Shown here piece by piece: positions 9,526 through 16,657 of a stretch of DNA of 64,000 bases. Below the pieces are notes generated by a model. It did no database searches. It saw only the letters and a program-made list of their open reading frames with translations, and was not told the DNA's origin. Both the position numbers and the translations under genes were made by a program. The stretch lies in the NCBI RefSeq assembly GCF_007004095.1, contig NZ_VHJK01000001.1, positions 248,001 through 312,000 of the forward strand, read 5' to 3'. This DNA is from Erythrobacter insulae. GTDB taxonomy: Bacteria; Pseudomonadota; Alphaproteobacteria; Sphingomonadales; Sphingomonadaceae. Each line of letters begins with the position of its first letter. The first letter of the stretch is position 1.

Positions 9526-9786
9526 AGGCGCGAAAATTGATGGCGTGATTAAGCCTTCCTTCAGGCGCGGTTTGTCATAGAAATCAAATCGGTCAGGCGG
9601 TCCCGTCGTGATCGTCCCTTGGAAAAGGGAACCCTTATGCGCCTCGGACATTGGTCCGGTGCGCGCATCCACCGCTTTTGGCGTTGAAATGCTGGTTCAA
9701 CTTTGGACCCTACGCCTTGTTTGCGTGCGCTGCCCTCTCCCTTGCGGCGGCCACCTGAAGAGATCAAACCACGGAGTGTCTATCAC

Positions 9787-10392
9787 ATGAAGTTTGCAAA
9801 GCTGGCAATTGTAGCCACCGCCATTGCCACAACCCCGATCGCAGCCAATGCTCAGGACGCCGGAACTACAGTTTTCGGCAACGATGACGCGCCGATCGGC
9901 ACCGTAGAAAGCAACGCTGACGGGATCGTGACCGTTGATACCGGAGCCCACAAAGCCCCGCTGCCCGCGAACCTGCTTGCCGAACGTGAAGGCAAATGGA
10001 CGGTCAACGCCACCAAAGGCCAGATCGATGGTATGATGGCCGCACAAAAAGCCGAAGCCGAAGCAAAGCGTGATGCTGCCTTGATCGAAGGCGCTGCCGT
10101 AATGAGTGCTGACAGCATGCCGGCGGGCACAGTGTACACCGTCGACAGCGAAGACAACGTGATCCTTGAACGGGAAGGCGGCATCATCACCCTCACCAGA
10201 GAATCGTTTGCAGTCGACGCAAACGGCGCATTGATGGCTCTGTACTCGCTTGAGCAAATCGCGGCGAACACCGTCGAAGTGCCTGAAGGCGCACAGATCA
10301 TGACCCCGGCTCAGGCCGCGGCCAAAAAAGCCGCCTCTGCGGACACCGCAGCAGCTGACAAAGATAGCAGCCCAGCCGGCGCCATTATGTAA
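9787..10392 (+). CDS. Exported protein of two PRC-barrel-like repeats, function unknown
   Basis: A 201-residue secreted protein. A Sec signal peptide (MKFAKLAIVATAIATTPIAANA) fixes the start at 9787 although the frame opens earlier. The mature part contains two copies of one module, about residues 24-90 and 100-165. Each runs from a G-x-x-V-x-x-x-D-x-x-P-x-GTV opening (TVFGNDDAPIGTV; AVMSADSMPAGTV) through a short beta-rich stretch to a helix ending near a QI or EQI. The spacing resembles PRC-barrel domains. The tail is rich in Ala, Lys and Asp and looks disordered. The upstream 260 bp hold no gene, only a CCCTT-GGAA-AAGGG hairpin near 9617. Role unknown; periplasmic location inferred. Confidence 0.75.
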   Translation: MKFAKLAIVATAIATTPIAANAQDAGTTVFGNDDAPIGTVESNADGIVTVDTGAHKAPLPANLLAEREGKWTVNATKGQIDGMMAAQKAEAEAKRDAALIEGAAVMSADSMPAGTVYTVDSEDNVILEREGGIITLTRESFAVDANGALMALYSLEQIAANTVEVPEGAQIMTPAQAAAKKAASADTAAADKDSSPAGAIM

Positions 10393-10414
10393 GCGAACGC
10401 TGCATAGCTTTCTA

Positions 10415-10452
10415 AAAAGGCCGCGATCACCGATACGTGATCGCGGCCTTTT
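10415..10452. terminator. Bidirectional terminator between the repeat protein and parC
   Basis: Perfect 16-bp arms AAAAGGCCGCGATCAC (10415-10430) and GTGATCGCGGCCTTTT (10437-10452) around a six-base loop. It has an A-run on one side and a T-run on the other, so it can stop transcripts from both converging genes. Confidence 0.92.
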
Positions 10453-10463
10453 ATCATTGTGTC

Positions 10464-12758
10464 TTATTCAAAGCGGTTGTTTTTGGGGAAACCTTGAGGG
10501 GGCAATCGGCCTGCGGCGCTGCGGGCGACTTTCCACTGCCAAATCTCGTTTTCGGTCCGAGTGCGTTCTCCCGAACCGCCCATTTGCCAGCTCAGGCCAT
10601 CTTCCAGCTTGAACGTGATTGCATCTGATAGCCCGCCGTCACGATACCGTTGCAGCATCACGCCCTGACCGCGCGCCATGACCGGCATTTCTTCGAGATT
10701 GAAAACGATCAGCTTGCGGTTGTCGCCAACACACGCGACATGATCATCCTCAGCGCCGATTTCGCGGATGACGCGCAATTCGGCGTTGCCTTTCAGGTTC
10801 ACCACCTGACGGCCCTTGCGGGTCTCGGCCAGCAATTCGTTTGTCTCGGCGACAAACCCTTTCCCAATCGTCGATGCTAGCAGCAGGCGTCCGCCGGGCT
10901 TGTGAACCAACATACTGACAATGCCGGTATCGGATTCCAGATCGATCATCGTCCGCACCGGTTCGCCAAACCCGCGTGCTCCGGGGAGTTTATCGCAGCC
11001 CAGCGTATAAAAGCGCCCATTGCCCGCAGCGATCAACAATTTGTCAGTCGTCTGTGCGTGCAGGATAAAGGCGAGCGCATCACCTTCTTTGTACTTGAAT
11101 TCCTGCTCCAGATCGACGTGGCCTTTTGCGGCTCTGATCCAGCCTTTCTGGCTGAGAATGATTGTGACCGGTTCTTTCTCGATCATCGCATCCATGCTGA
11201 ATTCAACCGCAGGCTCGGCCTCTTGGATCCGCGTACGCCGCGCGCCCAGTTTTGTATCTTCAGCGTAATCCTTGCGCAGCGTGCGCAGGTCTTTTTTCAA
11301 CCGCGTGCGTTGCCGCGCGGGGCTTTCAAGCAGTTTGTTAAGATCGTCCTGCTCGGCCAGCAGAGTGTCTTTTTCTGTGCGCAGCTCCATCTCTTCCAGT
11401 TTGCGCAAAGACCGCAGCCGCATGTTGAGGATCGCCTCGGCCTGACGATCGGTGAGGCTGAATTCCTTCATCATCACCGCTTTGGGTTCATCCTCATACC
11501 GGATGATCTCAATCACCCGATCAAGGTTGAGGAACGCCGTGATGTAGCCTTCGACCAGTTCGAGCCGCCGCGCGATCTGATCCAGCCGGTGCTGCGTCCG
11601 GCGCTGAAGAATTTCGATCTGCGCAGCTGTCCAGTTGCCCAGCAGTTCCTTAAGCCCCATGACCATCGGCGTGCGGGTCGCGTCCAGCACATTGAGGTTC
11701 AGGCCAAACCGCGTTTCCATATCGGTCAGCTTGAAAATGCTTTCCTTAAGCAGTTCGGGATCAACATTGCGGCTCTTGGGAACCAGCACGATGCGGATCG
11801 TTTCGTCGCTTTCATCGCGCACATCTTCGAGGATCGGCAGTTTCTTGTCCGCAATCGCCTGCGCGATTTGTTCAATCAATTTACCCTTCGCGACCTGATA
11901 GGGGATTTCGGAAATGACAAGCTGCCATTGTCCTCCGCTCAGCCGCTCGATCCCTGCAGCCTTATCATCATCCTTATCCGCTTCCGGCGCTTCGAACACA
12001 CCGCGCACCCGGAAGGAACCGCGACCGGTTTCATAAGCGTGAGAGATCACCTCTTTGCTATCGATGATCTGTCCGCCGGTGGGCAAATCCGGTCCCTGGA
12101 ACAGCTCCATCAACCGCGCGTGATCGACATGCGGATTGTCGATCAACTCAAGCGTGGCATCTATGATCTCTGCGACATTGTGCGACGGAATATTGGTCGC
12201 CATGCCGACCGCAATCCCGCTGGCGCCATTGGCCAGCAAGTTGGGGAAGAGGCCCGGCATCAGCTCGGGCTCTTCTTCCTCGCCATTATAGGTCGGGATG
12301 AAATCAACCGTACCTGCGTCCAGCCCATCCATCAGCTGCATCGCGGTTTTGGTCAGGCGCGCTTCGGTGTAACGATAGGCGGCGGCATTATCGCCGTCGA
12401 TATTGCCAAAGTTCCCCTGCCCCTCAACCAGCGGGTATCGCAGCGAGAAATCCTGAGCAAGCCGGACCATCGCATCGTATGCGGCGGTGTCACCATGCGG
12501 GTGATATTTACCGATCACCTCACCAACGACGCGAGCGGATTTCTTGAACGTGTTGGACGGGTCCAGTTTCAGCTGACGCATGGTCCACAGCAGCCGCCGG
12601 TGAACCGGTTTCAACCCGTCACGCAGATCGGGCAGGGAACGCGCAGTGATCGTGGATAGCGCATAAACAAGATACCGCTCTGACAGTGCAGCATCGAAAG
12701 GCGCATCGACTATCGCATCAAACGGGTCGGAATCATCGGGAATCGTAGTCTTGGGCAT
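10464..12758 (-). CDS. parC: DNA topoisomerase IV subunit A
   Basis: The DNA-cutting subunit of the decatenase that separates daughter chromosomes; works with ParE, which is not in the window. Of 764 residues, the winged-helix and tower core is at the N-terminus: [20 protein letters not shown], then the active tyrosine in [11 protein letters not shown] near residue 130, followed by coiled-coil and tower helices. The C-terminal third is a beta-pinwheel. The pinwheel lacks an obvious GyrA box (QRRGGKG-like), which supports ParC over GyrA. The quinolone-target region reads [19 protein letters not shown], with the residue equivalent to E. coli ParC Ser80 being Thr. It stands alone; a bidirectional terminator lies just behind its stop codon. 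Confidence 0.96.
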   Translation of the reverse strand: MPKTTIPDDSDPFDAIVDAPFDAALSERYLVYALSTITARSLPDLRDGLKPVHRRLLWTMRQLKLDPSNTFKKSARVVGEVIGKYHPHGDTAAYDAMVRLAQDFSLRYPLVEGQGNFGNIDGDNAAAYRYTEARLTKTAMQLMDGLDAGTVDFIPTYNGEEEEPELMPGLFPNLLANGASGIAVGMATNIPSHNVAEIIDATLELIDNPHVDHARLMELFQGPDLPTGGQIIDSKEVISHAYETGRGSFRVRGVFEAPEADKDDDKAAGIERLSGGQWQLVISEIPYQVAKGKLIEQIAQAIADKKLPILEDVRDESDETIRIVLVPKSRNVDPELLKESIFKLTDMETRFGLNLNVLDATRTPMVMGLKELLGNWTAAQIEILQRRTQHRLDQIARRLELVEGYITAFLNLDRVIEIIRYEDEPKAVMMKEFSLTDRQAEAILNMRLRSLRKLEEMELRTEKDTLLAEQDDLNKLLESPARQRTRLKKDLRTLRKDYAEDTKLGARRTRIQEAEPAVEFSMDAMIEKEPVTIILSQKGWIRAAKGHVDLEQEFKYKEGDALAFILHAQTTDKLLIAAGNGRFYTLGCDKLPGARGFGEPVRTMIDLESDTGIVSMLVHKPGGRLLLASTIGKGFVAETNELLAETRKGRQVVNLKGNAELRVIREIGAEDDHVACVGDNRKLIVFNLEEMPVMARGQGVMLQRYRDGGLSDAITFKLEDGLSWQMGGSGERTRTENEIWQWKVARSAAGRLPPQGFPKNNRFE

Positions 12759-13393
12759 TGTCCACGCTTAGCAACGCTTGCTCGCACGGGGGAGAGGCGT
12801 TTCCACAGGAATAGCTTGGGCAGGATCGGGCATTGACGGGCCAGTAGGACACAGATGACACATTCCCCAACATGTCATGCGGTGCCTACAGGGTTAGTGA
12901 TCTGTTTTTATTAAAGAAACGCATTGTAGGGCACGGATGACAAGTGTCCTAATTGAACGCCATAGCGGTGCGAGGGCATTTGGCGCGAAAAAGAGCATCG
13001 ACGATTTGAAAGAGCCGCTGCTGCATTAGCGGTTCGAGCGGGTGTAGGAAATGCGAGTGGATGTCGGATTGAGGCTCCGCCTGTGCTGCGGCCAACACTG
13101 GGTTCGGCTAAAAGTCGCAGCTTGAGAAGTCGCCCTTCTTTGCTCCCATTCCTTTTTCTTTTTTGGAATCAAATTGCCGTATCCGCCAGCAGAATAAACC
13201 CGCAATAAGAATGATATAGTCGGATTGTGCCAAGATATCGCGGTCTGGCATGTATTCGGCCAGCTATCCGAGCGTCATTGACGGTTGCAGGAAGTGTAGT
13301 CTAGCCTTTCTTTTTAGATCGTTATTCTCGAAGAACTTCGAACGCCAATCACGAAGAAACTGTCACTGTACTAAGCCATTTGGGAGGCCAATT
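12759..13393. other. 635-bp gap without a recognisable gene
   Basis: No frame here has a ribosome-binding site plus a plausible product. What can be seen: an imperfect 17-bp direct repeat, GTAGGACACAGATGACA at 12844-12860 and GTAGGGCACGGATGACA at 12926-12942 (two differences); a pair of arms AGGACAC (12846-12852) and GTGTCCT (12944-12950); and ATGACA/TGTCAT arms at 12855-12860 and 12873-12878. The right part becomes A/T-richer toward the next gene. The repeats could be regulator sites or junction scars; neither is proven. Confidence 0.5.
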
Positions 13394-14929
13394 TTGCCTG
13401 ATATTATCGCACAGCTCATGCCTCATCCATTTTTGGCAAAAGTCATTTCCGGACCAGAAGAAACCTATCTGAGTGCTTATGGTCGTTCAGCTTCCCATCC
13501 GGCCCATAAAGAATTCTGGCCAAAAACTAACATGCTCTTTGCACCGGCAGACTTCCCGATAGTCGCCAAGGATTCGCGTATCGAATTTGTTGGAAAAGAG
13601 CATGCAGCCGAACTCAGCAAAAAAGAGCGTCGGGCGATCCAGCTTGTCAGCTCGGCATTTTTTCTGCCGGCCGACGAAGAAATCAACGACGAGTATATCA
13701 GTCTTATCAGCGAGGCTTCTAAACCCTTTAAGAAGGGAACATTGGTCTATGTAAGAGAAACGAACAGATCACGCATCAACTTCGTTTTGCCTCAACTCAG
13801 AGTAAGCTCCAAGACCGGACAGCTTGCACTGACAAATGACGAAGCGCCGAAGGCTTTTATGGGCGAAGAAGCCGCAGCGATGACATATCTGCCAAATCTT
13901 CCTGCGGGCTCAAATCAAGCGCAAGCCATCGCAGTGGATGCCTTTGCCTCGTCGGTCAAACCGATGAAGACCGCGATTTCAATTCTCAAAAATTTCAAGT
14001 TTGTCTTCCCCTCCCCCTATGGCGATGGGATCAACGCGGCCCTCTCGATCTTTGAATTGATCTTTGGTGGCAGCAGCCAGTCGATCGGCGATGCTGTCAA
14101 AGAGCTTAAAGACTTCATGGAGCAAAGGGACGTCAACAACTGGGTGCGGCATGTTCACGACTTCGTCAGCTGGTGGTCTCTTAAAGCTCACGCGCTTCAG
14201 CAGAATAATGTTGATGAAACGGCCTATATTATCAATGACTTGCTGCCTCAGCTGCAAAAGGCAGTGGATGACCAAACCACAGATAGTCTGATTGTATCCA
14301 TCAATGGCCTCAGTGAAGACGAGCATGTCATTAAACCCGGCGTGATTGATCAACTGTGCCTTTCTGTTGCTGTCTATTGTCTCGCCCTCAAAATGAGAGT
14401 GCAATTAGAAGCCGTAGTTGCGCGGCACCTGAAAGATCAGGGAGACGCCGAATACAAGAAATGGGCTGAACTCGTACCTCCACACTACGATAACCTCAGA
14501 ACTGCTATGCTCGGCGCGTCTGATGTTGGTTTGGCTGGCTGGGCCGATCGCATTGATCGCGCAGTTGATGCGCTTATCAAAGTCAGGATGGATCGTATTG
14601 AACCAACAGGACGAACAATTGCCTGGGGCTCGATGGGAACAAGTGGGCCGCACTTAGTCGAAGGATATGGTTTCCACGACGCAGACATGCAGGGCGGAAC
14701 GCACAGTATGCCCCATTTGGTGTACTTCATCAAAGATACCGGTGATTGGTGCTGCGATCCACACGTCGGCTTTTATGATGAGGTGGAAGCCTATCGCAAA
14801 TCCTACGTCGCAGGCATCCTTGGGAGCCAACAGGCTTACTATTCACAATATACGGCCTTCGCCAATGATCTACGCCAAGGGATCATTTCTTGGCCAACTT
14901 CACTGCCTCCTTTGGAAAATGCGAGCTAG
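13394..14929 (+). CDS. Unrecognised 511-residue protein, mostly helical, possibly a pore-forming-toxin-like bundle
   Basis: I recognise no family with certainty. The best start is TTG at 13394, because GGGAGG sits six bases upstream; an ATG at 13418 and an upstream ATG at 13250 lack such a site. There is no signal peptide. Residues ~1-165 look mixed alpha/beta. From ~175 to ~400 the chain is a run of long amphipathic or hydrophobic helices, such as GDGINAALSIFELIFGG, NNWVRHVHDFVSWWSLKAHA and QLCLSVAVYCLALKMRVQLE. The last ~100 residues are glycine- and aromatic-rich (SMGTSGPHLVEGYGFHDADM) and contain a CC pair. The helix pattern loosely recalls domain I of insecticidal delta-endotoxins, but this is pattern resemblance only. 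Codons are more A/T-rich than in neighbours and the gene stands alone between parC and the sodium channel, which suggests horizontal gain. Confidence 0.7.
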   Translation: MPDIIAQLMPHPFLAKVISGPEETYLSAYGRSASHPAHKEFWPKTNMLFAPADFPIVAKDSRIEFVGKEHAAELSKKERRAIQLVSSAFFLPADEEINDEYISLISEASKPFKKGTLVYVRETNRSRINFVLPQLRVSSKTGQLALTNDEAPKAFMGEEAAAMTYLPNLPAGSNQAQAIAVDAFASSVKPMKTAISILKNFKFVFPSPYGDGINAALSIFELIFGGSSQSIGDAVKELKDFMEQRDVNNWVRHVHDFVSWWSLKAHALQQNNVDETAYIINDLLPQLQKAVDDQTTDSLIVSINGLSEDEHVIKPGVIDQLCLSVAVYCLALKMRVQLEAVVARHLKDQGDAEYKKWAELVPPHYDNLRTAMLGASDVGLAGWADRIDRAVDALIKVRMDRIEPTGRTIAWGSMGTSGPHLVEGYGFHDADMQGGTHSMPHLVYFIKDTGDWCCDPHVGFYDEVEAYRKSYVAGILGSQQAYYSQYTAFANDLRQGIISWPTSLPPLENAS

Positions 14930-14999
14930 CATACGGATCCGTATTTGACTGGTCAGCTACCCTGATAGCCGAGCAGCAGCCAGCAAACCTGAGTGCGCC

Positions 15000-15767
15000 T
15001 CACCCTTCACGCAGCTTCGCGATCTCTCCGCGTAGCGCGCGCAGTTCGTTGATGATCATCTCGCGTTCGTCATGCGCTTCTTCATCGGTGGCTTCGGCCA
15101 TCGCGTTGACGATCACACCGATAAATAGGTTCAGCACGATAAAACTGGTTACAAGGATGAACGGTACAAAGAACATCCATGCCCACGGGAACACCTCCAT
15201 CACAGGGCGCACGATGCCCATGGACCAGCTTTCCAGCGTCATGATCTGGAACAGCGAATAAAGCGATGATCCAAGCGATCCGAACCATTGCGGAAATGCC
15301 TCTCCGAACAATTTCGTCGCCATCACTGCGCTGATATAAAACAACAGCAGCAGCATGACGATCACGGTTGCGATGCTGGGGATGGCGCTGAACAGGCCGA
15401 CTATGACCTTGCGCATGCTGGGTACGACAGAGACCAGCCTGAGGGCGCGCAAAATGCGCAGCGCCCGCAAGACCGAAAATTGCTCGCCCGCCGGGATCAA
15501 GGCTGCGCTCACAATTGCAAGATCGAACACATTCCAGCCGCTGCGGAAAAATGCGAGCCGGTACGCGAACAGTTTCAGCACCAATTCGACCACGAAAATG
15601 GCAATCGCAATTTTATCAAGCTGACGGATCAAAGCGCCCGCATTCTCCATTACAGCAGGCGAAGTTTCCAATCCCAGTCCAATCGCGTTGATAACGATCA
15701 CTGTAATGATGAAGCGTTCAAACCACCGCGTTTCCACCAGTGATTTCGCGCGTGCCTGCAATGTCAT
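15000..15767 (-). CDS. Bacterial voltage-gated sodium channel (BacNav/NaChBac family)
   Basis: A single-domain, six-helix cation channel that works as a homotetramer in the inner membrane. In 255 residues, S1-S3 occupy ~15-90. The voltage sensor S4 has arginines at 101, 104, 107 and 110 (RALRILRALR). S5 is ~130-152, and the selectivity filter TLESWSM is at 177-183, the signature of sodium-selective bacterial channels. S6 (~196-222) contains FIVLNLFIGVIVNAMAEA. A charged C-terminal helix (~225-255, EEAHDEREMIINELRALRGE) fits the tetramerising coiled coil. Length and motifs match well-studied channels from marine and alkaliphilic bacteria. Likely roles are sodium entry linked to motility or pH and salt response; the partner is not visible here. 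Confidence 0.94.
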   Translation of the reverse strand: MTLQARAKSLVETRWFERFIITVIVINAIGLGLETSPAVMENAGALIRQLDKIAIAIFVVELVLKLFAYRLAFFRSGWNVFDLAIVSAALIPAGEQFSVLRALRILRALRLVSVVPSMRKVIVGLFSAIPSIATVIVMLLLLFYISAVMATKLFGEAFPQWFGSLGSSLYSLFQIMTLESWSMGIVRPVMEVFPWAWMFFVPFILVTSFIVLNLFIGVIVNAMAEATDEEAHDEREMIINELRALRGEIAKLREG

Positions 15768-15922
15768 TTAAAGAACTCCGGAGGATCGCGGGGCTGGCAT
15801 GGTGCGTCCTTGCAGCTCGCCTTACCATTGCAACACCTCATCCGCCATTGCGGAACGCTGCTTCATCTTATTCATTAGTTTATCATAGCAAATACAACAC
15901 GATACAGTGGAGACAATGAACC

Positions 15923-16477
15923 ATGAAACGCATCTTGAACATCGCAACAGACGGTTTTGAACAATCGGAACTGATGGAACCAAAATCAATCCTCGAACAA
16001 GCGGGCGCTGAGATTACGGTCGCAAGCCTGCAAGATGGCGAAATCAAAGGCTGGGATGATGGCGATTGGGGCGAAACGGTCTCTGTCGATCTGACGGTAG
16101 AGGAAGTGTCCGAAGGCGATTACGCCGGACTGTTGCTGCCGGGCGGCCAGATCAACCCCGATATCTTGCGCATGAACGAGACAGTCATTGATCTGATCAA
16201 ACAGTTCGAAGCTGCGAACAAACCGATTGCGGCCATTTGCCACGCGCCATGGCTGCTTGCCGAAGCCGATCTGATCGAAGGCAAAACGGTCACGGGCTGG
16301 CCATCAATCCGAACCGATCTGGAAAACGCCGGAGCCGATATTGTTGACCAGACGGTCGCGGTTGACGGAAACCTGATCACCAGCCGCAATCCCGATGATA
16401 TTCCGGCCTTTACCAGCGCCTTTATGACAGCATTGGAAATGGTCGCAGACAATGAGCGCATTTCCGAAAACGCGTAA
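15923..16477 (+). CDS. DJ-1/PfpI-family protein (type 1 glutamine-amidotransferase fold)
   Basis: A 184-residue cytoplasmic protein of the PfpI/YhbO group, whose members are described as proteases, glyoxalases or deglycases. The candidate nucleophile is the cysteine in AAICHAPWLL near residue 111, at the expected nucleophile elbow, with the histidine next to it. An early acidic residue (FEQSELMEP) matches the conserved glutamate of the site. LLLPGG is the usual preceding strand-loop. A GGAG site ten bases upstream supports the start at 15923. A strong terminator follows, so it is probably monocistronic. Stress or aldehyde-damage repair is a reasonable guess; the reaction is unknown. Confidence 0.88.
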   Translation: MKRILNIATDGFEQSELMEPKSILEQAGAEITVASLQDGEIKGWDDGDWGETVSVDLTVEEVSEGDYAGLLLPGGQINPDILRMNETVIDLIKQFEAANKPIAAICHAPWLLAEADLIEGKTVTGWPSIRTDLENAGADIVDQTVAVDGNLITSRNPDDIPAFTSAFMTALEMVADNERISENA

Positions 16478-16529
16478 CACCGGCTTTGGGTCATCGGCTC
16501 TGATACGCCGCCCTAACCCATGCTTTTTA

Positions 16530-16566
16530 AAACCCCGGTTTGCGCCCGCAGGCCGGGGTTTCATTT
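16530..16566 (+). terminator. Rho-independent terminator of the DJ-1/PfpI gene
   Basis: Arms AAACCCCGG (16530-16538) and CCGGGGTTT (16553-16561) enclose a 14-base loop and are followed by TCATTTT. It separates the gene from the M14 peptidase gene. Confidence 0.85.
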
Positions 16567-16657
16567 TGGGTACAGAAAATATTGCTTTCCCTTGCGTTTA
16601 AGCGCCGCTTTTGCTTGTTCGATCGCTCTCGGACAAACTTCTATCAAAGGTAATGTT

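Noticed and set aside
10902..12659. Long plus-strand open frame of 585 codons
   Set aside because: It is antisense to parC, whose product is unmistakable; its own translation has no known family and a skewed composition typical of a shadow frame.
13250..13393. N-terminal extension of the unknown protein from the ATG at 13250
   Set aside because: No ribosome-binding site precedes it, whereas GGGAGG directly precedes the TTG at 13394.
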